DNA from: Schoenoplectus triqueter
Taxonomy: Eukaryota > Streptophyta > Magnoliopsida > Poales > Cyperaceae
DNA length: 55,766 bases
Assembly: GCA_964058805.1 (NCBI GenBank)
Contig: CAXKVV010000721.1
Coordinates: 1 to 55,766 of the forward strand
Direction: 5' to 3'
Every line of letters begins with the position of its first letter. Position 1 is the stretch's first letter. Positions 12,329 through 23,900 of the stretch are shown piece after piece. The translations under genes and the position numbers were made by a program. The notes beneath the pieces are model-generated. The model was given only the letters and a program-made list of their open reading frames with translations, did no database searches and was not told where the DNA came from.

Positions 12329-12591
12329 GAGGTGTGCTAGACGTGTTCAGACGGGTCGGGTCGGGTTGACCTTTTAGAAGAAATCGGGTCGGGTCGGGTC
12401 AATTTATATATTGTGTTTTTTCAGATCGTTGATAGATTTCGATTGAATTGAAGGCCATTTGATATTGGGCCGGGTCGGGTTCGGATCGGATCGGGTCAGG
12501 TCAGTTTGACTTTCTTAAAAAATTGAGTCGGGTCGGGTCGGGTTCGGATTCGGGCGGGTTTCTTAGGTCGGGTCGGATTCTACCACCTCTA
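12329..12591 (+). repeat. Dispersed GGGTCGGGT-type repeat, copy 2
   Basis: Multiple runs of GGGTCGGGTCGGG lie at the start, middle and end, and the element closes with TTCTACCACCTCTA. It shares block order with 9077-9380 in the same orientation. TAGACGTGTT occurs at 12338-12347 and again at 12592-12601, right after the element, which could be a 9-10 bp target duplication. Since the surrounding sequence is itself rich in ACGTGTT words, this could be chance, and the left edge could lie at 12329 or 12348. Confidence 0.6.
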
Positions 12592-13345
12592 TAGACGTGT
12601 TAGGTGTGTTAGAGTATTTTATACGTGCGTATACATATGTTAGACATGTGTGTTCATATTTAGTGTGTTAGATATACGTGTTTAAATTTATCAAAATTAT
12701 TTATATATTAATCACATACGTTTAACCGACACGTGTGATATACATATATATTCATGTATTTATGTCCATGTACACGTATCTGATTTGTTTACTAACTGCC
12801 TTGCAACGTGGAAATTCTCAGTCCCCATCAAAGTTTGAAATGAATTTTATGGCAACTATGCTTGTTCTTTCTTTATTAATGAAAAACCAATAGACGTTTT
12901 GCATTAAAAAAGAAAGAAAAACAATCATTCTCATATCTTTTCTTTTAATTTATATATATGTATGTTCACGGTTACATCCGAACAATGGGCATAACGCGAG
13001 TTCTTTCTAAATAATCTCTTAAATACGAGCCAATAATTTAATTTAAAAATTTTGGAAATCAACACAAAAAAATCTGATTGAACAAAGTAAAACGTTTTGA
13101 AACAGAATAATTACATTGATTTAAGACTTCGTTGCATTTTCATCTTTACAGCCAAAAAATGTAATGTACTAGCAGCTACCGCTCTTTGCAATATAAACTA
13201 GATTTCCCGGAGAAAATCAAAATTTCAATCGTACAATATACAAAAAATAAAAAATAAAAAATAGTAAAGAAGGTTAAATTTCCACTTGTTTGTATCTATG
13301 TTGTCGGCTAACCGACCTGTGAACAAAAAGAAAAGAGTATATATT
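12592..13345. other. Intergenic and 3' flank of the minus-strand MATE gene
   Basis: ACGTGTT-rich decayed repeat to about 12780, then ordinary AT-rich sequence that should contain the 3' UTR of the gene ending at 13346. No further gene seen. Confidence 0.4.
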
Positions 13346-14944
13346 TCATAATATTGACTGGTCATGTTTGTCGACACTGATTATCAATTTGGACTTCTCG
13401 TCTCCATCCACCGCAGCCAATTTTTGCGGCTTTTGGTCTTTGCAAAGAGCCTCCCCGCTTTCTACATCGACGTCATCCCCACAGGCTGCTCCTGTCAGTT
13501 TCAACGCACGCTCTGCTTGTAATTCCCAATCTGTAGATTTAATAACAGCAAGCATGAGCAACACACATGTTCCTTGTGCTGATAGCAACCCAAGCCAGAG
13601 TCCTTTGAAATCCAGCCCTGTGTAGAACGCTAGCCCGACGGCGACCGGCATTCCGACCACATAGAAAGAACCGAGGTTTACATTCGCTCCGATCTTCGGT
13701 CGAGCACTCCCTCGCAAGACACCACAGCCAGTCGTCTGAGGGCAATTTCCCAACTCACACATACCCAAAATTGGAAGCACTGACGCAGTGAGTTTAAGGA
13801 TATCAGCATCAGTGGTGAAGATCCTCGCCCATGAATATCGTACGGATGTAGCAAAGCCAAATGCAATTGAGCCAAGTATAAAGCTCAGTATGATTCCAAC
13901 TGTTGAAGCCCGCTTGGCATAGCTGGGACGGTTTGCACCGAGCTCATTACCGACACGAGTGGAAACACCGAAGCTGAGAGATGATGGAAATATGTATATA
14001 AGAGAGGTGGTTTGGATAAGAATCCCCATTGATGCAACAGTGGCTTGAGGGTTTGATAGTAATCCACAGAGAATTATCATTATCTCGTACCACCACCATT
14101 CGAGACAGACGCTTATGGCACTGGGAATGGATAAAGCAAGGAGTGAGCCCCAATCTCTTAGGCATTTTTTTGTGATGTCAAAGCCACCAGTTTGCTTATA
14201 CACCCCTGAGAAGTATGTATATGTCAGGAGAAATATGACGAGGTTAAGATTAGCACAGACCGATGCTAATGCAACACCCTTTATTCCCAGCTGTAGAACA
14301 GAGACTAGAAGGTAGTTTACAGGGTAGTGGAGAAAAATTGCAAGCATTGCGCATAATGTCAATGGAAAATTTATGGACTGTGTGCGGAGATATATACGGA
14401 GCGGATGGATGAAAGACTGGAGCAGGAGGTCGGGAAGGGAGTACAGGATGAATATATGAGCAGCAGATGCAATTTCCCCTTCCTGACCACAGAGAATAAG
14501 GATCGGTTTCATGTATGTCCAGAGCAGTGCAACAGGCATGGATACAACTAAAAGGAGAAGTACAGTGCGCTGAAGAGTCAGACCAAGGAGCTCATGGCGT
14601 CGCGCTCCATAGGCCTGACCACAGATTGGCTCCATGCCCATGGCAAGACCACTGAGAACAGAGTATCCGGTGATGTTTGCAAAGCCGATAGCAAGGGACC
14701 CACCTGCCAGGGCAAGACCCCCGAGTTGGCCGAGAAACAGCATGGAGATCATGGATCGGAGGTACATGATTAGGCCAGTGAGAATCATCGGTGTGGACAG
14801 CCCCATAATGGACCATGCCTCTGTTACATATTGAGAGATTGGACCCGTCTCCTTTTGTGGTGTCGGAGCCTTTTCGGGTGTTGTAACAATCACGAGCCAC
14901 TGCAACTCCTCTGTTTTTCCGTCTTTGGAGCTCAGATTGGCCAT
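13346..14944 (-). CDS. MATE efflux transporter, DETOXIFICATION (DTX) 49-like, intronless
   Basis: A multidrug and toxic compound extrusion (MATE) family transporter: a polytopic membrane protein expected to move organic substrates by cation antiport. One uninterrupted frame of 532 codons, usual for plant DTX proteins. Hydrophilic N-terminus 1-45; first MatE repeat about 47-245 and second about 265-470, giving about 12 membrane segments; charged cytosolic-type tail about 485-532. Family landmarks: MGMEPICGQAYGARR (103-116), PDLLLQSFIHPLRIYLRTQS (171-190), CLEWWWYEIMIILCGLL (280-296), STRVGNELGANRP (328-340) and CELGNCPQTTGCGVLRGSARP (396-416). These place it in the Arabidopsis DTX48-51 subgroup, best recalled match DTX49. 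The start is the first ATG in frame. A TATA box lies at 15185-15178 and a transposon immediately upstream of it. Substrate cannot be read from sequence. A close paralogue lies at 30389. Confidence 0.95.
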   Translation of the reverse strand: MANLSSKDGKTEELQWLVIVTTPEKAPTPQKETGPISQYVTEAWSIMGLSTPMILTGLIMYLRSMISMLFLGQLGGLALAGGSLAIGFANITGYSVLSGLAMGMEPICGQAYGARRHELLGLTLQRTVLLLLVVSMPVALLWTYMKPILILCGQEGEIASAAHIFILYSLPDLLLQSFIHPLRIYLRTQSINFPLTLCAMLAIFLHYPVNYLLVSVLQLGIKGVALASVCANLNLVIFLLTYTYFSGVYKQTGGFDITKKCLRDWGSLLALSIPSAISVCLEWWWYEIMIILCGLLSNPQATVASMGILIQTTSLIYIFPSSLSFGVSTRVGNELGANRPSYAKRASTVGIILSFILGSIAFGFATSVRYSWARIFTTDADILKLTASVLPILGMCELGNCPQTTGCGVLRGSARPKIGANVNLGSFYVVGMPVAVGLAFYTGLDFKGLWLGLLSAQGTCVLLMLAVIKSTDWELQAERALKLTGAACGDDVDVESGEALCKDQKPQKLAAVDGDEKSKLIISVDKHDQSIL

Positions 14945-15177
14945 GGTTTACAAATTAGTGCAGTGTCGATAAGACTTTCCCAAGTGGGTGTGTGAAATTA
15001 ACCCGACAGAGGAATATTTTCTATATATGGAAATAGATTAGGAAAAAGAAATGGCCAATATACAGCGTCTTTTTATTGAAGTTCTGAACTTCTGATGGGA
15101 GATAATGCCTAGAAATTTAGTTGAAACTTCAAAGTGGAAAACAGGATGTGTGATGAACAGACGAGAACGAGGCATGG

Positions 15178-15185
15178 TTTTATAG
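15178..15185 (-). promoter_or_regulatory. TATA box of the minus-strand MATE gene
   Basis: CTATAAAA on the minus strand, about 235 bp upstream of the ATG. Transcription would start near 15150, giving a 5' UTR of about 200 nt. The site lies between the gene and the hAT-type insertion at 15219. Confidence 0.6.
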
Positions 15186-15210
15186 CTGATACTGGCCCCA
15201 CCTGTTCTGA

Positions 15211-15658
15211 CTTTTAGGCATGGGCGGATCCAATATAATCCAGGGGGGCACGTGCCCCCTGGATTTTGAAAAATAATGTTTTTCGGTAATGTTTTCGGTA
15301 ATTGGCCCCCTTGGAAAACTTTTTTGCCCCCCCTGAATTGTCTGGTTATTTTTATTTAGAAAAAATATTTAATACCGTGCATAATGAAATAATTATGCAA
15401 AGATATCAAAATATAAAGTTACTTAGTCGAAAACTTTGTTCATCAACTTGATTATCTATTACTTTGAGCTTTATTTTATTATTATTTTAATATATAAAAT
15501 ATTATTATTTAATAAAAAAATTATTAGTTAAGTATATATATTAAATTATTAATTTTTTATTTAGTACCCGATTAGTTAATGGGTTTGAACCCGATAAGCC
15601 ATTATAATCCGATAATTGCCCCTCTAATCAAAATCCTAGATCCGTCACTGCTTTTAGG
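15211..15658 (+). mobile_element. Non-autonomous hAT-type element with perfect 8-bp target duplication
   Basis: The element proper is 15219-15650 (432 bp). Its ends are CATGGGCGGATCCAA and, reverse-complemented, CAGTGACGGATCTAG, imperfect inverted repeats of the common plant hAT end CAGGGGCGGATCTAG. It is flanked by perfect direct repeats CTTTTAGG at 15211-15218 and 15651-15658; 8-bp duplications are the hAT hallmark. The interior is AT-rich with GC-rich spots near the left end and no transposase. A second, opposite-oriented copy lies at about 7103-7426. It is inserted about 33 bp upstream of the TATA box of the MATE gene. Confidence 0.9.
15244..15259. promoter_or_regulatory. 16-bp palindrome with G-box core inside the hAT element
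   Basis: GGGGGCACGTGCCCCC is a perfect palindrome whose centre CACGTG (15249-15254) is the plant G-box core bound by bZIP and bHLH factors. It lies about 64 bp upstream of the MATE TATA box and was brought by the transposon. The related element at 7103-7426 has a different palindrome at the same place (GGGGTCAACTGACCCC). Regulatory effect is inference. Confidence 0.4.
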
Positions 15659-18600
15659 GAAAATTTTCCCAATTCTAGTTGACAAAATAGGGGGAAGAAC
15701 GTGGAGGCACTAGGGTCCTTTAAAAACATAGAAGATGCAGATTTTTTTTGTTTTTTGTTTTAGTAATTAAACTGAATAATCGAACTACGTCTAGTCTAGG
15801 TACAAAATAAGTTACATGATATAATTATTAACATACAATAACTCGTATAGTATATATAATTAAACTTATACAATCAATCACGTTATTAAACAAATCATAT
15901 ATCATATTCATACATCTCCGTAATATTTCCCACTATTTCACAGGTATTCAAACCGTTTACGCCTCTGGACTCCAGATTCAGGAATTTAAATCTAATAATT
16001 TAATGCGAACGGACACAATAATTAACTCCGCTTCCTATTGGGAAACAACTTGGAAGTTGGAAGTGTCATGTAATGACTAATTAAATAACGATGAGGGATT
16101 CATCAAAGACCCTTAGACACCGTTTAATTCATTATCCTTCCCCTCTTGTTCCCTTCTGTCTTTTACCCACAGTCTTCATCGAAGAGAAGTGGTGGAACTC
16201 ACCCCAGCAAACAACAGCTTCCTTATTCGACTCTGTAATCAACCAAACCTCTTCCACCTCTTCAGAACTAATTAATTGTTGCCATAAGGTGTGATACTTT
16301 GAATTGCCTTTTTTGTTTCTTCTCTCGAGCTTAGATTTAGCGAAACTGCAAGAGGATTGAATAAATATACTTTCAGATTTCAATTGCAATTCCTTCCATC
16401 ACTTTGTTCTCATGTTAAATATTACCATGATAACATAGTAGAAAGATAAAGCAGCTAAAAGTGTGGTCAACTTGGACAAATCGTCCCGATTCATCGGTCA
16501 GTACATTGATGTCATGCCATATGCAAGCATAAACTATTTTATATTTAACATGAAATCAGACGAAACGATTAGTGTTATTCCCATATGAATTTATAGACGA
16601 TTGATTGTTCTATGAATAAAAATTTTTAGCAGTGATTAAATTTGAATAAATTTCAATCATTGATATTAACTTAATTTCTATATTTTCAATGTAAATTTTA
16701 AAAATTTAATCCATAGCAGAATTAATTAACCTAAATATGACACATACAAAATTAATATTACCAAACAATCGATACTAACATGTTCAACAGATAATTTCAA
16801 ACTTCGAGACATTGATTTGCCGGCGGTTTGGACTGTCGGGCTAACATGTTCAACAGATAATTTATTTTTTCAATACTTAAATATTCATGATATTCGTAAG
16901 TTATAACCATGTCAAAATAAACTGCAAAAACTGACATATAGATATGCATTCATCAAATGCCAAAAAATTATCACATTTATAACGTGATAAAAAGTTACTC
17001 CAACTTTAATTAATGTCAAATTTACCGACTTTCGTCAAATTTATAACGTAGATAAGCATTCATCAAATGTTATTTCTGCGCCCCCTTTGACTTTACCTCC
17101 GGGTTTGCAACAACAACAAAAATAAATAAATAGAGAGAGAGATATTTGACTTTGATAGTTTGATTAAAAATTTCCGTAGCGTTTCAGTTTCTATCAGTTT
17201 TTTTTATTTAAGAAATAAATTTAAATCAAAAGTAAACGTATGATGAGTTGTGTTTGATTTCAATTTTGAAGTAGTATCTAGATGACGCTGGAGATGAGGT
17301 GGATCAATCCCTTAAAGTTGACCCCACGGTATAGGACTAATTATTAAATGTTTTGACACAAATAAAAACAATTGCCCAAGTCAAACAATTATCAGTTTAT
17401 ATTGTTTCTGCATGTTAGAGTCGAAAGCGTCTGAATAAAACCTTAACTCAACATATAATTATTATTCCGGTCAATTAATCGCTGAGCAACCCCAGCATTC
17501 TTTTTTCAAATGTGATTTATTGTGGTAATTAACTCGCCTTTTGGAAATATGAAATCATTCAAACCATAGTTCGTGATTCTGAAGGTTTTTTTATTTCAGA
17601 TGACGGTGTAAAAAGGAAAAAACAAAAAACAGAGAGAGAGAGAGAGAGAGAGAGATGAGAATTTAATGCAATATACCACAAATTTATCACGGTTTCAACA
17701 TGTTTGTTGTTTATAGTCAACCTCTATTAGTTTCCCGTTGATAATATCAAAACAGTGTGTGTGGGAGAGCATGCATACTTTCGTTAGGTTTACAGCTTAG
17801 TCTAATTGACTCTGTTATAAAAAAAAATTATTTAATTATCGGTCATATTAGATCTAACTGCAAATTGAGTACAGATAATAATGAATTTCATCTTTTTATA
17901 AAATAGTATAGCTTGAAATCCTAAAAAGAATATATAATATTAAGATATATATGCCGAGATTAATGATAACTCCATTTTTTTCCAAAATAAATTATCAGTC
18001 TATTTTTGAAATGAGCTTTGAAAATCGGATATATTTGTTTTATAATTTTACTTGCCTCTCGAGACAGGTTCCCAGATCTATCGGGATCTGTATCCGTGCA
18101 TGGAGCATCAAATTTATTAATAATCAACTAGGAATTAATTATGTATATAGCTGACTTTCCGTTTCTCTTTTGAAAAAAAAAACACAGGAATAAATTGTCA
18201 TCTTTTAGAGAAAAAAAATTCAATAGAAAGTCGATGCTCACAAATCTTTTGTGATCAGAAAGGAGGTTTCAATTGGTCGACCTAGACATGAAGGGACCAG
18301 AATCAGACAAAGGTATATATAGAGAGTAGATGTGATTCGTGGCTTAAAGAGGAGATAGAAATTAACTAATCGTTTTCATATAAACCAATTATTTTCAATC
18401 CATGAAAAAATCGGTGTATTTGGAATGAGGAGGGTTATAATATCATAAATTTGTGTACATTGAATGTCATCAATTTATATTTTAATTTTTAAAAATTATA
18501 TAGAAAATGATTACACCGAACAGTCTAATATTTTGGATAAGTATTTTGAAATTGAGGAACTTCAAATAAGCGACACCACATTGTTGGTTACTAGAACTGA

Positions 18601-19167
18601 GAGACAATATTATGTAGAAGCGTTTGAACGATTTTGAAAAATTTGACCGTTTAGAAGCTAATGAAGATCGATTAATACTCAATTATGAATTTGCTGAAAA
18701 TAAAATATTTAGTTCTAATCGATGTTAAGAAGAACGTTCAACATTGGTTCTAAAAAAATAGTAAAATAAAATTTATCATGAAACACAAAGAAGTGGGTCG
18801 CCTCTCGAGATTATACACTAGATCCGTAGAGAACTAGAATAATGGAGGATCATCAGAAAAATAATCCACAAATGTAGGAGTTCGCTAGGAGAACACAAAC
18901 ACTTGCATCTAACATCTTGTTTAATTGCAAGATGTGTTCGATAATATCTAAAAAAATATCTCTCTAACTATGTAAATAAATTAATTTGACTATAGAATAA
19001 GATATCTCAGAGTGGTATCGATGTACAGTAACATTTAGTGTAATCGAAAAAGAACAATCAAATACATGAAAAATATCACATACATTGCTCCCACAAATGC
19101 TATGAGTGATTGCTTGGACTACTCTCGGGACTTAATACAGAATATTTATGTGTGATACTCCGGATGA
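15659..19167. other. Gene-free AT-rich region
   Basis: No gene is supported. An open frame at 16091-16294 lies in relatively CT-rich sequence but has no recognisable domain. ACATGTTCAACAGATAAT occurs twice close together (about 16779 and 16843). A GA microsatellite lies at 17631-17654. Otherwise the sequence is AT-rich without clear structure. Confidence 0.4.
17631..17654. repeat. (AG)12 microsatellite
   Basis: Twelve perfect AG dinucleotides. Confidence 0.97.
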
Positions 19168-19560
19168 CAATTCAAATGCATAGTTTGGGCTTATGAATTG
19201 GGTATTGAAGTGTTCAAACACTTGAGACTCATTATAATCGTCGACGTTGGATTATTATCGGGTCTTTATAAAGGTATATGATTGATAGCGTGGGAATACG
19301 ATGTGGAGAATACACTTATTCCTTTAGCATTCATAATTGTGAATGAGAAGAATTTGGGGAATTGAGGTTGATTCATGCACCATAATGAAATGATCAAATC
19401 TATCAAAAAATATGTTCCTATTCGACCATCATAAGAGAATAAAATAGTTTTCCATCAACCACATTTGAGATGATTCGAACAACTCAAAAGGCCATACACT
19501 GATATTATATGCAATACGTCATAGAAAATTTATACATTAAAAGTTAAAAAACGTGGACAA
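19168..19560 (+). pseudogene. Decayed Mutator-like (MULE) transposase fragment
   Basis: In the frame of 19183 the translation reads VWAYELGIEVFKHLRLIIIV, then DVGLLSGLYKG, a stop, LIAWEYDVENTLIPLAFIIV and NEKNLGN. This matches the order of the plant MuDR/MULE DDE core: FxxFWAF..GFKHCRPVI, then VDGTxLxGKYKG, LLxAxGxDGNNxIxPLAFAIVExE, ending near a W..FL motif. The first catalytic Asp would be codon GAC at 19243-19245. Downstream, after a frame change, FLFDHHKRIK near 19420 resembles the SDRHKGI motif, and a weak H.YY..YVIENL follows near 19495, like the HRYCxRHxxxNF motif. In-frame stops (TGA after KG and after LGN) and at least one frameshift make it non-functional. Element ends were not found. 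Confidence 0.75.
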
Positions 19561-20223
19561 AAAAAAATATAATCTCAAAATGATTTTGAAATGAGGCTAG
19601 CAAATAAAAAAAAATCACATTATTTTATAGAGAGAATGAATTTTGAGGAAATCAAATGGCCAATATTATGATTTTTTTAAAGATGAAAAATATTTAAAAA
19701 TAACAATAAAGAACCTCCTAATTTTGCTAAATAGGCACAATTGTATGATTTGAGACTACGATAGGGTAAATGACTAGCAATGATTCAGAAATACTAAATA
19801 ATTTATTTAGAATTGAGCAAACTTTGTCGATTACGACAATCATGGAGGGAACATGATACAAATATGCTAAATAGTTTGACAACAATGAATGAAAATATCA
19901 AATTCAGAATTTAAATGAGTATCAAATTCAATATTTTAAATAAATATCATATTCATATTTCATTCAACTAAAATTATTACAACTATAAATATATTATTAT
20001 TTACAATACCACAACTACGATTAAAATTGAATTAATCTTTAAAAATAAAATTACCTTTAATTCGTTCTTTTCTTCTTCTTCTTTTTTTCTCCCTTCAAGA
20101 TTTCATAGATTGTGAAGATATATGTTAGATTTGGATAGTTTTGGGTTGGATATGCCCCCAATTCATATGAGAGACTAACATAAGAGACTGAATATAGACT
20201 CATATATACGCATCTCTTAAATT

Positions 20224-20226
<3 letters not shown>
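19561..20226. other. Gene-free, possibly the rest of the decayed MULE
   Basis: AT-rich sequence after the transposase fragment. No further domain could be read with confidence and no terminal repeats were seen. Confidence 0.35.

Positions 20227-20260
<34 letters not shown>
20227..20260. repeat. (TA)17 microsatellite
   Basis: Seventeen uninterrupted TA dinucleotides, just left of the 20270 foldback element. Confidence 0.97.
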
Positions 20261-20261
<1 letters not shown>

Positions 20262-20269
20262 CAATGTTA

Positions 20270-20650
20270 TAATGTCTCATGAAGCACAGTAGATGTAGTA
20301 TTTCAGATTCAAATATTTAATTTCAAAATAGATATAATCGATTTGAATTATTTAATTTAATCTTCATATGAAAATTTATTATCAATTCAAATTTTATATT
20401 TTTTTAAAATTGATTTGCTATTTTTCAAATGGAGAGAAAATGATTTAATTTGAGAATTCTGATTCGTCTAGAAATAATAATTTTCTCGTCATCCGAAAAA
20501 TAGCAAATTAATTCTTAAATATATATAATTTGACTTGCTGATACATTTTCATATAGAGATTATATTGAATGGTTCAGATCAGTTTTATCTAGTTTGAAAT
20601 TAGATATTTGAGTTCAAAACACCACATCCACTGTGTTTTGTAAAACACCA
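20270..20650. repeat. Foldback element, about 0.38 kb near-palindrome
   Basis: Left-arm words AGCACAGTAGATGTAGTATT, TCAAATATTTAATTTC, GATTTGCTATTTTTC and GAGAATTCTGATTCGTCTAG are answered in reverse complement by the right arm (AACACAGTGGATGTGGTGTT, TCAAATATCTAATTTC, AATTTGCTATTTTTC). The centre is near 20465. Arms of about 185 bp and almost no loop. No coding capacity. Confidence 0.75.
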
Positions 20651-20654
20651 TAAC

Positions 20655-20965
20655 ATAATTTTATCTGACCGGTCAAAATATTTTTCATATGAAAAATCTA
20701 GTTGGAGTCCAAAATTTATATTTTTTTATGATTTTTTTTTACTTTTTTAAGATAGCTAGAAAATGACTCCTTTTGAATGACTCATAATAATTAAATCAAA
20801 TAATTTTCTAGCTATCTTAAAAAATAATAAAAAATTCTAAAAAATATAAAATTTGATCCCCAACTAGATTTTCTTATGAAAATTATTTTGACTGATCGGA
20901 TCGACTATTTGTACTTTGAAAATGAAGAAACGATCCGTAACATACGGGTCATCCGTATTGCACGT
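20655..20965. repeat. Foldback element adjacent to the previous one
   Basis: The left arm TGACCGGTCAAAATATTTTT, AAATCTAGTTGG and TTTTTTAAGATAGCTAGAAA is matched in reverse complement on the right: TGATCGGATCGACT side, CCAACTAGATTTTC, and TTTCTAGCTATCTTAAAAAA at about 20803. The centre is near 20782. The strong inner stem spans about 20668-20902 and outer edges are approximate. It abuts the 20270 element, so the two may be nested or parts of one compound unit. Confidence 0.7.
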
Positions 20966-23900
20966 AGTACCATAGCCAAACTATATATATATAGAGTGAG
21001 GCTATGATTAAATTATATGTGAGTGTAACCTATACTTAGAAAGAGAAAAATAAGAGACCATCTAAGAGAGAACTATGTTCTTCCATGATGGTACTGGAAA
21101 CGAGTGATCTAACTACGAGAATCGTAAAGATCATAACATTTAGGTTGTAGAGATGAGGTATAAATTCAGTTAACAGTGTGGTCTATTTCTATCAAGTGAT
21201 TCTTAAATATTTATGGTGTAATAGACGCTGCATAAGAATTTAGACACATGGAATGTGACTGAAGACACAAAATAAAAAATATATTTCTAATGATAATTTT
21301 AAATTCCATATTAATTCGTATATAGTATTTTTTTTAAAAAAAACTATGTAGCCACCTTTCTTCCCGCTTCTGTTGTTTTCGATCCGGTGAACAATTTGAA
21401 AAATAAAAATAAATTCAAGTCAACTTGTTTTGTACTCTCAAGTCAAAGTCAGAGGATCATTCTCGATAGTAAAACTTTTATAATTTCATTACTATTATAA
21501 TACACATTACAAGGCCGGCCGTAATCCATAAATTTATTAATACATCAACAATTGATTCTGATAATCATATAATATTTTGATGCCACTAATATATAGTTTT
21601 AGTATTCTTAATTACAGCAAATCATTGAAAAATAAAAACATGCGCCAGCTTAAATATACATAGTAGGCATGGCTCCTTATAGACAAGCAGATTTAGTCAT
21701 GGAAAATTGGATCAATGTACTCCATTTTTGTTTAAATATTTATTCACTTATATTTTTAATTTATATTTGTACTTTTTAATTGTTTGACGATCATTACAAT
21801 ATACAAAGTAATTTCACTGTTGACCCAACATAATACAATTTAATGGTTTTGACATGATTATGATTTAATCCAATATGATACAATTTAAGCCTCAATTTTC
21901 GATCCAATGCACTTTACAAGCTTCAAGGGGAATTTACGAGCAACTTCCTCTCAAGTTAAATATATAGCACAATTCAGGGATCAGAATCGCTATTTGCGGG
22001 TTGCAAAACACTATTTAAAATTGGAAGTTACAACGCTAAGCATAATTTTTGAGTTGGAACAATTTGCGACTACAAATTCTTGACAGTTTTTTCAAAATTT
22101 TGGCAAGTTTTTTGTTCTAGAATCCTCAAATCCAGGGTTCGCCACCTAGGGGAGGGAGAAGTCAAAGACAAATTTAGAATTTTACCACGAGTTCCAAGAC
22201 AGACTTCTGGAACAAGATAGAGGATTAGAGATAGGATTTTGGTACAACTCTTTATTTCTCTCGTTCTTTTGTTTTTCTATAGCTATAGGTCCGTTTGGTA
22301 AATTAAATAATAGCTCGTAATTTTGAAAGAGTGATTGAATAGTATTATTTTTTTGAAAGAGTGGTAGAAGAGTGATATTTTTAACTATTTAAAAATATCA
22401 TTTGACAGTTGTTACTTAGAATAGTTAAAATATGAAAAATTATGATACTAATAATTATGATACTAATAATGATGATAATAATAATAATAGTAAAATAATA
22501 ATCATAATAGTAAGATAATAATAATAATAAAGTAATAAAAAATAATCATAATAAATAATAATATTATAATAGTGATATAATAAAAATATAAACATAATCA
22601 TAGTAATATAATAATAAAAAATTATAATTACAATATAGTGAATGATCTCTTTGTTGTTACGCACTCATGCGAGATTAGTCTACTCTCCATTGGCGATGGT
22701 TGAGTATTTGAAAACTTGGTGCAATTTTTTTTATTTGGAATGCTGTTTTTTAATATTTTGTGCTGTGGTCGTCTTTTGAAAAAAATTTCACTGCTTGATT
22801 TGATTTTTATTTACTTGGATAGAATAATTATGACAATACCTAAAGTAAGAGATTTAAATAAAGAGTGAGCCTATAGTACAATATATTTTTTGGGGATTTT
22901 TTTTTACTTTGTCTGTACCGCATAATGAAACAAAAATAGTATGAAAATGAGCAATTTCATATAAATTTGAAGAACAATCTATAATGCAGAATTAAATAAT
23001 TGATCGAACCTTCTATGTTAAGTTTCACATAGTCCAATTAATTAAATTTCAACCATTTGATCAAAATTATTCTGACCGTTCATTTTTTTATGGTGTATTG
23101 GAGTAATTCTCTTAAAATAAATTACTGAAAGAAACTGCTTGTATCCCGGAACACAGATGGTAAAATGTACAATTTAGTAAGAGAATCATAAATTGAACTT
23201 CATATTTGTGTGAGGAACTAAATTGTGAATTACCATTTACCATATCATTTATTAGGTACAATTTAGGCTAACCAAGTAACTAACGATTTAAATCATGATA
23301 AGGTATTGAGCAGTAGAACTCCAAATAGTTTAACAAGGGCTTTAGTTAATGCCATTTAGGATCATAAATCCACACATATCCCATAATTTAATAAAAGTAT
23401 TGTCCAAGTATTTTTTTTTAAGACAGCAATTGATAGGGAAGTCAAAATTCTCTGGATTTTGTTATATTGAATTCAATCCCATATCAAACTGATCTCTTGT
23501 TTTGTTTTATCTTCTTATGTTTAAGAACCTGCTAAAATCCGCTAATCTAGCTTAGTTAACTTGTGAGTACGATATTTTAAATTTGTCTATGTGGATCGAA
23601 CCTGCAATCCCAAATGAAACTAATTATTTGGTTTTACCTTATTAAATTGCAATATGATATTCCTATTTAATGATATTTACTAAGACTAAAGTTGGGTCGG
23701 TCTTGCTAATTATTATGCAAATTATATCGTTATTTATCTGTTAGGTGTGAAATTATAGCACGAAATTATTTCATTTATTTTATCAAAATATATTTGTGGA
23801 GCTATGATATCCGTTCCCATTCAAAAAAAAAAAAGTTGTCTCTGTCCAGTAGACTATGAATTAATACAAAAGAGTTAAAAAGAATAATATATTTGGGAAT

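Noticed and set aside
13368..14900. Open frames on the other strand and in other frames over the MATE gene, and the same over 30352-31881
   Set aside because: They are shadows of the GC-richer MATE coding sequences. Only the 532- and 531-codon frames carry the family motifs.
16091..16389. Overlapping open frames on both strands in a less AT-rich segment
   Set aside because: No recognisable motif. The composition alone (CT-rich) explains the open frames.
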